This document shows, piece after piece, positions 27,696-35,436 of a DNA stretch of 64,000 nucleotides (position 1 is the first letter of the stretch; each line of letters begins with the position of its first letter). Source of the DNA: HGW-17 sp964516435 (GTDB lineage Bacteria > Myxococcota_A > Polyangia > HGW-17); the NCBI GenBank assembly GCA_964516435.1, contig CAZEZP010000051.1:1-64000 (forward strand), given 5' to 3'. Made by a program: the position numbers and the translations under genes. The notes beneath the pieces were generated by a model, which had not been told where the DNA came from, did not search any database, and saw only the letters and a list, made by a program, of their open reading frames with translations.

Positions 27696-28691
27696 ATGTT
27701 CTTCCGGCCCAGAAGTCCCCTTTCACCGGCCGCCATCGAACGCGACCTGACCCATGCCGCCGAGCGCGTGCGCGAAGCCGCCGTGCGGGAGCTGGGTCGC
27801 GTGCCACCGGATTTTCCGGACCTCGCGAACCGGCTGGAACGGGCGCTGACGGATACGTCCCCCTTCGTGCGCACCACGGCCATGTATTCCCTCCTGGAAC
27901 AGCATCTCGAAACCCGCCTGCAGGACGCCGTGCTGCAGGCGCTGGACGATCCCGCTTCCCGCGTGCGCGAAGCCGCCGTCATCGCCCTGGCGGCGCTGGA
28001 CGATGCGACGGTCCGGCCACGGCTGGCGGCTCTTCTCGATGACGCGGATCCGGCCGTCCGGCACGCCGCGATTCTCACGGCCGCCGAGAAGGGATACTTC
28101 GATTTGCAGGACCGCATGGCGGAAAAACTGGCGGATGATGCCGACGACGAGGTGCGGGCCGCGGCCGCGGCCGCGCTCGCGGAATGCCCCGACCCACCGG
28201 AGGAAATCCTGCGCCGCGCCGCAGAAACGGATTCCTGCCGGGACGTGCGCTTCGAGGCGGCCATGGCGCTGGCCCGACACCGCGCGCCCTCATCCGCAAA
28301 ACATCTGCTTCCCTTCCTGGCCCATGACGATTTGTTCACCGACGCCGTGGAGCAACTGTGCCGCCTGGCGGACGAATCCGTGCGAGCCGAGGTGGCGCGG
28401 TTCTATGAGCGACGTTTCCTCCCGGCCGCACGAAAGTTGCTGCTAGGCGCCCTGCTGTGCCGCCTGGGCGACGAACGCGCCCGGCCCTACATGGAAAAGA
28501 AGACCCGCGCGCTGTTCCAGGAAACCCGTGTCTGGGCCATCCATGCACTGGGGCTGGCCCAAACCGCATGGGCCCGCGAGTTGCTGGTGGCCATCGCGGC
28601 CCAGCGGTCTGGAACGCAGGAGGCCGAAACCGCCGCCGACGAACTGGCTGACATGGCGCCCGACCATGCGCCGGAAACCACCAAACCATGA
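27696..28691 (+). CDS. HEAT-repeat protein
   Basis: The 331-residue protein is built of HEAT/PBS-lyase-type helical repeats (for example ERVREAAVRELGRVP, SRVREAAVIALAALDD, PAVRHAAILTAAEKG, DEVRAAAAAALAECPD). These arrays form a curved solenoid for protein binding. It has no signal peptide. An in-frame GTG at 27690 overlaps the preceding stop; the ATG at 27696, eight bases after GGAG, is preferred. It is embedded between the ricT-like gene and tatD, with an ATGA overlap to tatD (28688-28691). The partner is not evident. Confidence 0.85.
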   Translation: MFFRPRSPLSPAAIERDLTHAAERVREAAVRELGRVPPDFPDLANRLERALTDTSPFVRTTAMYSLLEQHLETRLQDAVLQALDDPASRVREAAVIALAALDDATVRPRLAALLDDADPAVRHAAILTAAEKGYFDLQDRMAEKLADDADDEVRAAAAAALAECPDPPEEILRRAAETDSCRDVRFEAAMALARHRAPSSAKHLLPFLAHDDLFTDAVEQLCRLADESVRAEVARFYERRFLPAARKLLLGALLCRLGDERARPYMEKKTRALFQETRVWAIHALGLAQTAWARELLVAIAAQRSGTQEAETAADELADMAPDHAPETTKP

Positions 28692-29503
28692 ACATCCACG
28701 ACACGCACGCCCACCTGCTCTTCCCCCAACTGGCCTCGCGGCTGGACGAGGTGCTCGAAAATGCCCGACGCGCCGGGGTGCGGCGCATCACCGTACCTGC
28801 GCTGGGTCCCGAACCGACGGAATTGCACCGTGCCCTGGAACTGGCCGCGCGCATCCCCGGAATCACCGTCATCGCCGGCATCCACCCGCACCAGGCCGCG
28901 CAGGCGGATGCGGCATTTTTCGACCTCGTGGCGGCGAACCGGGAAAAGTTGGCGGCGTGGGGGGAAATCGGCCTGGATTTCCACTACGATTTCAGCCCGC
29001 GCGGCGTGCAGGTGGAAGTCTTCGCCCAGCAACTGGATGCCGCCTGGCAATCGAATCTTCCCGTGGTGCTGCACATCCGCGAGGCCCATGAGGAAGCCCT
29101 CGAACTGCTGCAGTCCCACCCGGTGCGGGAAGGCTCGGTGGTGCACTGCTTCACCGGCGATGCCGCCGTGGTCCGCCGATGGCTGGACCGGGGCTTCTTC
29201 ATCAGTTTCTCGGGCATCGTCACCTTCCCGCGCGCTGCGGAAGTGCGCCAGGCCGCGCGCCAGGTGCCCCGGCCGCGCCTGCTGGTGGAAACCGATGCCC
29301 CCTACCTGGCGCCGCAGCGCCACCGGGGGCGCACGTGCGAGCCGGCCTTCGTGCGGGAAACCCTGTTCGAACTGGCCGCCCTGCGCCAGGAAGACCCCGA
29401 AGCCCTGGCCGCGGCCCTCTGGGAAAATGCCCAGACTTTCCTCGCCGGTTCCGACGCCTGCCTTCCGGAGGTGATTCCCCATGATCCTCATGGCCATCCT
29501 TGA
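28688..29503 (+). CDS. TatD-family metal-dependent deoxyribonuclease
   Basis: The 271-residue TIM-barrel hydrolase begins NIHDTHAHL, with the HxH metal pair H7/H9. It continues with AGIHPHQA, GEIGLDFHYD, VVLHIREA, VVHCFTGD and the closing ETDAPYLAP motif. Family members are Mg-dependent 3'-5' exonucleases linked to DNA repair and quality control. It overlaps the HEAT gene by ATGA and the following antiporter gene by 23 nt. Placement near holB and a PSP1 gene matches a widespread arrangement. Confidence 0.93.
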   Translation: MNIHDTHAHLLFPQLASRLDEVLENARRAGVRRITVPALGPEPTELHRALELAARIPGITVIAGIHPHQAAQADAAFFDLVAANREKLAAWGEIGLDFHYDFSPRGVQVEVFAQQLDAAWQSNLPVVLHIREAHEEALELLQSHPVREGSVVHCFTGDAAVVRRWLDRGFFISFSGIVTFPRAAEVRQAARQVPRPRLLVETDAPYLAPQRHRGRTCEPAFVRETLFELAALRQEDPEALAAALWENAQTFLAGSDACLPEVIPHDPHGHP

Positions 29504-30419
29504 ACTCGTCAGCGGCTTCGTCCTGCTGGTCCTCGGCGCCCAGGGTCTCGTCGCCGGCGCCGCTTCCCTGGCCGTTCAACTGGGCATTTCGGCTGCCGTG
29601 GTCGGGCTGACCGTAGTCGCCTACGGCACGTCGCTCCCTGAAGCCACAGTAAGCGCTCTGTCGGCTCTCTCCGGAAATTCGGAGATTGCGCTGGGCAACG
29701 TCGTAGGCTCCAACATCGCCAACATCGGCCTGATCATCGGCCTTGCCGCCCTGATACGCCCCATGCCCGTGGACATTGCCTTCCTGAAGCGCGATTCCCC
29801 CATTCTGGGCGTCGTCACGCTGCTGCTCATCCTCTTCCTGCTGGATGGGGAAATCGTCCGCTGGGAAGGGCTCTGCCTGCTGGCTGGCGGGATTTTCTAC
29901 ACTCTGTTCCTGATCATCTCTTCCCGCAAGGGTTCCCAGGTCGCCACCGAAGAAGTTCCCGACATCCGCAGCCGGAAAAAGCAGATCGCCTTCATCATCG
30001 GGGGACTCGCCCTGCTGCTGGGAGGCGGAAAACTCTGCGTCTCGGGTGCCGTGGACATCGCCTCGGCACTGGGCATGTCCGAACGCGTCATCGGCCTGAC
30101 CATCGTAGCCGTGGGCACCTCGCTCCCGGAACTGGCGGCCAGCCTGGTGGCCGCATGGAAAAAGCAGTCCGACATCGCTCTGGGCAACATCCTGGGCTCC
30201 AACATCTTCAACGTCCTGTTCGTTCTGGGCTTAAGCACCGCCATCGCCGCCATCCGCGTCCCCACCGGACTGCGCCTGAACATCGATCTGGCCGTGATGG
30301 TAGGATTCACCGTGGCGTTCGGAGTGTTCATGTTCACACTGCGCCGCGTGACGCGGTGGGAAGGGCTGCTGCTGCTGGCGGGATATGCCGCCTACACGGG
30401 GTATCTGCTGCAGACGTGA
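29481..30419 (+). CDS. CaCA-family calcium/sodium antiporter, YrbG-like
   Basis: The 312-residue inner-membrane protein has about ten helices in two inverted halves. Both halves contain the ion-binding alpha repeat: GTSLPEATVSALSAL with GNVVGSNIANIG, and GTSLPELAASLVAAW with GNILGSNIFNVL. The short loop between halves is typical of bacterial K+-independent exchangers. It should export Ca2+ in exchange for Na+. GGAGGT lies 8 nt before ATG 29481; a further ATG at 29490 is possible. It overlaps tatD by 23 nt. Confidence 0.93.
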   Translation: MILMAILELVSGFVLLVLGAQGLVAGAASLAVQLGISAAVVGLTVVAYGTSLPEATVSALSALSGNSEIALGNVVGSNIANIGLIIGLAALIRPMPVDIAFLKRDSPILGVVTLLLILFLLDGEIVRWEGLCLLAGGIFYTLFLIISSRKGSQVATEEVPDIRSRKKQIAFIIGGLALLLGGGKLCVSGAVDIASALGMSERVIGLTIVAVGTSLPELAASLVAAWKKQSDIALGNILGSNIFNVLFVLGLSTAIAAIRVPTGLRLNIDLAVMVGFTVAFGVFMFTLRRVTRWEGLLLLAGYAAYTGYLLQT

Positions 30420-30484
30420 TTTCCTCTTTTTGCGTGCCCTGCGCCGTAAAATCTGCTAGAAACCAGCTTCCAGCGGAGGTGGAA

Positions 30485-31603
30485 ATGCTTCCCGACAGTT
30501 TCGAAATCAACCAACTCCACAACAATCTCAAGGACCGGCTGGACAAGGTGCGCCGACTCCTGCGCGTGGAAGAAAACCGCAAGCGCGCGGCCGAACTGGA
30601 ACAGGCCACGCTGGACACCGATTTCTGGAACCAGAAGGAGAAGGCGCAGGCCGTCATGCGGGAGTTGGCCGACTGCAAGAACAAGGTGGAAACCTTCGAG
30701 AAACTCACGCATGCACTGGAAGATGCGCTGACGTTCATTGAAATCGGCCGCGAGGAGAAGGACGATTCCACCGTGATGGAAGGCTGGCAGGCCATGCAGG
30801 GCGTGGAAAGCGAACTGCAGAAGGTGGAACTGCAGCAGATGCTCTCCGGCGAGATGGACAACAACAACGCCATCCTGAACATCAATGCGGGAGCCGGCGG
30901 CGTGGACGCGATGGACTGGGCGGAAATGCTGCAGCGGATGTATCTGCGCTACGCCCAGCGCATGAACTTCAAGGCGACGCTGCTCGATGTCAACCCCGGC
31001 GCGGAAGCCGGCATCATGAACTGCTCGATCCTGATCGAAGGCCCCTATGCGTACGGCTATCTGAAGGCGGAATCGGGCGTGCACCGGCTGGTGCGCATTT
31101 CCCCGTTCGACGCCAATGCACGCCGGCACACCAGTTTCGCCAGCGTCCTGGTGACCCCGGACCTGGACGACGCCATCGAAATCGAAATCCGCGAGGAGGA
31201 CCTGCGCGTGGATGTCTACCGCTCCTCGGGCGCCGGCGGCCAGCACGTGAACAAGACCGAAAGCGCCGTGCGCATCACCCACATCCCCACCGGCTGCGTG
31301 GCGGCCTGCCAGAACGAACGCAGCCAGTTCCAGAACAAGGCCACGGCCATGCGCATGCTGCGCTCGCAACTGTATCAACTCAAGTTGCGCGAACAGGAAG
31401 AGCGCATGGAAAACATCATCGGAACCAAACAAAAGATTGATTTTGGCTCTCAAATCCGCTCCTACGTGCTAGCGCCCTACCAACTGGTGACCGACCACCG
31501 CACCGACCTGAAAATCGGCAACGTGGATGCCGTGCTGGATGGGGATCTGCAGCCTTTCATCACGGCTCTGCTGGTACAGCGCCAAGAAGAAAGAAACGCA
31601 TGA
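30485..31603 (+). CDS. prfB: Peptide chain release factor 2
   Basis: RF2 ends translation at UGA and UAA. The 372-residue protein has the codon-reading tripeptide SPF (in RISPFDANARRH) and the catalytic GGQ loop (SSGAGGQHVNKTES). The reading frame is continuous: where E. coli prfB has an in-frame UGA and a programmed +1 shift after about 25 codons, this gene reads RRLLRVEENRKR without a stop. The known autoregulatory frameshift is therefore absent. GGAGGT lies 5 nt before the ATG at 30485. Its stop overlaps the next start as ATGA (31600-31603). Confidence 0.96.
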   Translation: MLPDSFEINQLHNNLKDRLDKVRRLLRVEENRKRAAELEQATLDTDFWNQKEKAQAVMRELADCKNKVETFEKLTHALEDALTFIEIGREEKDDSTVMEGWQAMQGVESELQKVELQQMLSGEMDNNNAILNINAGAGGVDAMDWAEMLQRMYLRYAQRMNFKATLLDVNPGAEAGIMNCSILIEGPYAYGYLKAESGVHRLVRISPFDANARRHTSFASVLVTPDLDDAIEIEIREEDLRVDVYRSSGAGGQHVNKTESAVRITHIPTGCVAACQNERSQFQNKATAMRMLRSQLYQLKLREQEERMENIIGTKQKIDFGSQIRSYVLAPYQLVTDHRTDLKIGNVDAVLDGDLQPFITALLVQRQEERNA

Positions 31604-33117
31604 GCCCGATCTCCGCGTTCGAAAGCACCGTCGCTTTCCGTTACCTGCGCTCAGAGCGTCCCCACGGGCTCGTGCTCGCGACGGCGCTGGCGATGCTGGC
31701 TGCGGGCATCCTGCTCCTGGCGGCGGCGGGAGCCTTCGGAACGGCGCCGGCCTTCCTGTCCTTCCTTCCGCACGGCCTCTCCTACTACGGCGGGCTGATC
31801 CTGACCTCCGCCGGCACGGCCGTTCTGCTGTTCTCCCTGATTCTCCTGTTCTTCAACGTGTATTCCACCATCTCCATTTTCGGCGTGTTTCTCGGCACGG
31901 CCACCATGGTGGTGGTGCTTTCCGTGCTCGGCGGGCTGGAAAGCGAGCAGATGCGCCAGATCGTGAGTTTTTCTCCGCACGTGGTCATTACGCGCCCGGG
32001 CGAGGAACGCATCGACAATGCCGCAGCCGTTTCTGAAAAAATCCGGGAATTCCTCGCATCATCCGGCTTCGCGGCCGTCGTGGCGCCCTTCGTGGAAGAA
32101 GAGGTGCTGCTCAAGACAGTGGGGCTGGAAGCCTCCCAGGGCGTGCTGCTGCGCGGAGTGGATCCGGACAATCCGACGTTCGACCTGGAAACCTACATGC
32201 GCGCGGGAACACTGCGCAACCTGGCCCACGAAGCCCCCGTGAAATGGCTCGACGCCCAGGTGGCCTATGGCTCCTACAGCATGGCCGGGGACGGCTATTC
32301 CTTCATTCCGCCATGGCCGGAAGATCTGCCCGGCATCATCATCAGTTCCGAACAGTCGCGCACGCTGGGGCTCTCCCTCGGCCAGACGGTGGACGTCATC
32401 AGCCCGCGCGGCACCATGACCCCCATGGGACCGGCGCCCAAACTGATCCGTTTCCGCGTGGCCGGCATCTACGCCACGAAATACTTCAAATACGACCTTC
32501 GCTATGCATTCACCACACTGGAACATGCCCGCAAGTTTTCGGCGAAGGCCGAACAGTTGACCGGGTGGGAACTGCGCCTTTTTGACACGGGAGACATCGA
32601 CGCGGCCGCCGCCGGCCTCGCCCGCACCCTGGGCAGGGATTACGTGGTGGGCACATGGAAGACCCAGAACCGCGCCCTGTTTTCCGCCATGAAACTGGAG
32701 CGGATCGTGATGTTCCTCATCCTGTCGGTCATCGTCCTGGTGGCGGTCTTCTCGATCACGGCCAACCTCATCATGGTGGTCATCGACAAGCAGCCCGAGA
32801 TTTCCATCCTCAAGTCGCTGGGGGCGACGGACGAATCCATCCGGCGGGTCTTCATGCTGCAGGGCGTATTCATCGGCGCGCTGGGACTCGCGCTGGGACT
32901 CGCGGCCGGGCTGGGCGTCTGCATCTACCTGGCCACGGTGGGGATCCGCATGTCCGAAAACATCTTCCTTTCCGCACGCATCCCCGTTTCCGTCAGCGGC
33001 GTGGACATCGTGGTCATTTCGGCGTCCTCGCTCCTGCTGGCCCTGCTGGCGACCCTCTATCCGGCGCACAAGGCCGCCCACCTCTCCCCCGTGGAAGGAC
33101 TGACCGCCGAAGAATGA
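31600..33117 (+). CDS. LolC/LolE-type ABC transporter permease with two extra N-terminal helices
   Basis: The 505-residue permease has the MacB/LolC architecture. A first core helix (STISIFGVFLGTATMVVVLSVLGGLE) is followed by a large periplasmic domain of about 240 residues and then three C-terminal helices (IVMFLILSVIVLVAVFSI..., GVFIGALGLALGL..., VDIVVISASSLLLALLA). The family extracts outer-membrane lipoproteins with the ATPase LolD. Unusually, between the N-terminal RYLR motif and the first core helix lies an insertion of about 65 residues with two more helices (about 25-48 and 62-82). No LolD gene follows in the window. It is ATGA-coupled to prfB. The many lipoproteins encoded nearby are plausible clients. 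Confidence 0.85.
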   Translation: MSPISAFESTVAFRYLRSERPHGLVLATALAMLAAGILLLAAAGAFGTAPAFLSFLPHGLSYYGGLILTSAGTAVLLFSLILLFFNVYSTISIFGVFLGTATMVVVLSVLGGLESEQMRQIVSFSPHVVITRPGEERIDNAAAVSEKIREFLASSGFAAVVAPFVEEEVLLKTVGLEASQGVLLRGVDPDNPTFDLETYMRAGTLRNLAHEAPVKWLDAQVAYGSYSMAGDGYSFIPPWPEDLPGIIISSEQSRTLGLSLGQTVDVISPRGTMTPMGPAPKLIRFRVAGIYATKYFKYDLRYAFTTLEHARKFSAKAEQLTGWELRLFDTGDIDAAAAGLARTLGRDYVVGTWKTQNRALFSAMKLERIVMFLILSVIVLVAVFSITANLIMVVIDKQPEISILKSLGATDESIRRVFMLQGVFIGALGLALGLAAGLGVCIYLATVGIRMSENIFLSARIPVSVSGVDIVVISASSLLLALLATLYPAHKAAHLSPVEGLTAEE

Positions 33118-33177
33118 AGGAAGCGGCATCCGCACGCGGCCAGTCCGGGAAACGGCAGCGACCCGAAGACGTCCTGC

Positions 33178-33197
33178 ATGCATGAAATTTCATGCAT
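33178..33197. promoter_or_regulatory. Perfect 20-bp palindrome upstream of pnp
   Basis: ATGCATGAAATTTCATGCAT reads identically on both strands, with 10-bp arms and no loop. It lies 121 bp before the pnp start and 60 bp after the LolC/E-like stop. The form fits a dimeric regulator's binding site better than a hairpin terminator. A TATAAA (33237-33242) and the AT-rich leader follow it. Confidence 0.5.
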
Positions 33198-33318
33198 ATC
33201 CCCGAAATAGCCGTTTTCTCTTTTGATGGAAAGCAGTATAAAGGCACCAGCTGAAGGATGTTTTTTTGAAGTATGTTGTGCATAAAATTCTGAACAAGGA
33301 AAGACGAAGGAAACAACC

Positions 33319-35436
33319 ATGATCGTGAAGGAAAGCATTTTGCTCAATGACAAGGAACTCACCATCGAAACCGGCAAAATCGCCCGACAGGCGGATGGCG
33401 CCGTGACGGTTCGCCTGGGGGATTCCATGGTGCTGGTCACCGTGGTGGCTGCCAAGACCGCCAAGCCGGAAACCGACTTCCTCCCACTGACGGTGGATTA
33501 CATCGAGAAGAGCTATGCAGCCGGCCGCATTCCGGGGAACTTCTTCCGCCGGGAAGGCCGCCTGAGCGAGGCCGAGATCCTGACTTCCCGCCTCATCGAC
33601 CGCCCCCTGCGCCCGCTGTTCCCAGAAGGCTGGTTCTATGAGACCCAGATGGTGGCCACGGTGCTTTCGCACGACCAGAGCCAGCCGACCGAGCCGCTGG
33701 CGCAGATTGGCGCCTCCATGGCGCTGATGCTTTCGGACATCCCGTGGAACGGGCCCGTGGCCGGCGTGCAGATCGCGCGCGTGGACGGGAAATTCATTCC
33801 CTGGCCCACCATGGAGCAACTGGAAAAATCGGACATGGACATCAATCTCGTGGCCTCCCGCAATGCCATCGTGATGGTGGAGGGCGAACTGAACAACCTC
33901 GACGAGGCCACGCTGCTCGACGCCCTGTATTTCGGGCACCAGGCCGTGCAACCCGTGCTGGACGTGCAGGAGAAGATGGCCCGGGCGCTGGGGAAGCCCA
34001 AGCGGCCCGTTCCCGTGGTCGAAAAGGACGAGGCGCTGCTGGCCCGCGTGCGCGAGACGGCCACCGACCGGCTGATCTCCGCGCTGTCCAACCGCGAGAA
34101 ACTGGCCCGCTACGCGGCGCTGGATGAGGTCAAGAAAAGTGTCGTGGCGGAACTGGCCGGCGAATTCCCGGGCAAGGAGAAGGCCATCGCGGCCGCGCTG
34201 GAAGACCTCAAGTACGAGATGGTGCGCTCGCTGATCATCCATGAGAAGAAACGCCTGGATGGACGCTCGCTCACGGACATCCGGCCCATCACCTGCGAGG
34301 TGGGGCTGCTGCCGTGCGCCCATGGCAGCGCCCTGTTCACCCGCGGTGAAACCCAGGCCCTGGTGACCACGACGCTGGGATTCGGCGCCGACAACCAGAA
34401 GCTCGACCTGCTCACCGGCGAAGAATTCCGCACCTTCATGCTGCATTACAATTTCCCTCCGTTCTCCGTGGGCGAGGTGCGCCCCATGCGCGGCCCCGGG
34501 CGGCGTGAAATCGGACACGGGCATCTGGCCATGCGGGCCCTGTCCAAGGTCCTGCCCGACGAGGAGAAATTCCCCTACGTCATCCGGGTGGTCTCCGAAA
34601 TCACCGAAAGCAACGGTTCCTCGTCCATGGCCACCGTATGCGGCGGCACGCTCTCCCTGATGGACTGCGGCGTCCCCATTTCGGCGCCCGTTGCCGGCAT
34701 CGCCATGGGCCTCATCCAGGAGGGCGACGACGTGGCCGTCCTGTCCGACATCCTGGGCGACGAGGATCACCTCGGCGACATGGACTTCAAGGTGGCCGGC
34801 ACCGCCACGGGCATCACCGCCATCCAGATGGACATCAAGGTCATGGGGCTCACGCGGGAAATCATGGCGCGCGCCATCGAGCAGGCCCGGGCGGGGCGGT
34901 TGCACATCCTCGAGAAGATGACCGCCGTGCTGCCGGCGCCGCGGCCGGAACTGCCGCCGCATGCCCCGCGCGTGTACACGATCCAGATCCACCCCGACAA
35001 GATCCGGGACCTCATCGGCCCCGGCGGCAAGATGATCAAGTCCCTCGTGGACGAATCCGGCGCCAAGATCAATGTCGAGGACTCCGGCCTGGTGAGCATC
35101 GCCACGTCCGACGAGCCCGCCGCCCAGTGGGTGCTGCGCCGCATCCGCGCCATCTGCGCGGAGCCCGAGGTCGGGCGCGTGTACGCCGGCGTGGTCACCC
35201 GCATCATCGACAAGACGGGCGCCATCGTGGAAATCCTGCCCGGCACCGACGGCATGGTGCACATCAGCGAACTGGCGCCCAACCGGGTCAACGCGGTCGA
35301 AGACGTGGTCAAGGAAGGCGACCGCGTCAACGTGCTCCTGATGGAAATCGACCGCGCCAAGGGGCGGCTCAAGCTCTCGCGCAAGCGGGCGCTGGATGCC
35401 GATCCCGAGACCATCATCCATGGACTGGACGAATGA
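33319..35436 (+). CDS. pnp: Polyribonucleotide nucleotidyltransferase (PNPase)
   Basis: PNPase degrades RNA 3' to 5' by phosphorolysis and is a core degradosome enzyme. The 705-residue protein has two RNase PH domains around an all-helical linker, a KH domain (about 555-612, TIQIHPDKIRDLIGPGGK in outline) and an S1 domain (about 620-692). The catalytic acidic motif SDILGDEDHLGDMDFK places D483, D487 and D489 in the second RNase PH domain. AAGG lies about 8 nt before the ATG. The usual neighbour rpsO is absent; plsB overlaps its stop by ATGA. The 200-bp upstream region carries a perfect 20-bp palindrome. Confidence 0.97.
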   Translation: MIVKESILLNDKELTIETGKIARQADGAVTVRLGDSMVLVTVVAAKTAKPETDFLPLTVDYIEKSYAAGRIPGNFFRREGRLSEAEILTSRLIDRPLRPLFPEGWFYETQMVATVLSHDQSQPTEPLAQIGASMALMLSDIPWNGPVAGVQIARVDGKFIPWPTMEQLEKSDMDINLVASRNAIVMVEGELNNLDEATLLDALYFGHQAVQPVLDVQEKMARALGKPKRPVPVVEKDEALLARVRETATDRLISALSNREKLARYAALDEVKKSVVAELAGEFPGKEKAIAAALEDLKYEMVRSLIIHEKKRLDGRSLTDIRPITCEVGLLPCAHGSALFTRGETQALVTTTLGFGADNQKLDLLTGEEFRTFMLHYNFPPFSVGEVRPMRGPGRREIGHGHLAMRALSKVLPDEEKFPYVIRVVSEITESNGSSSMATVCGGTLSLMDCGVPISAPVAGIAMGLIQEGDDVAVLSDILGDEDHLGDMDFKVAGTATGITAIQMDIKVMGLTREIMARAIEQARAGRLHILEKMTAVLPAPRPELPPHAPRVYTIQIHPDKIRDLIGPGGKMIKSLVDESGAKINVEDSGLVSIATSDEPAAQWVLRRIRAICAEPEVGRVYAGVVTRIIDKTGAIVEILPGTDGMVHISELAPNRVNAVEDVVKEGDRVNVLLMEIDRAKGRLKLSRKRALDADPETIIHGLDE

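Noticed and set aside
33190..35421. 743-codon minus-strand frame
   Set aside because: It is exactly antisense to pnp, which is unmistakable by motifs; a shadow of GC-rich coding sequence.
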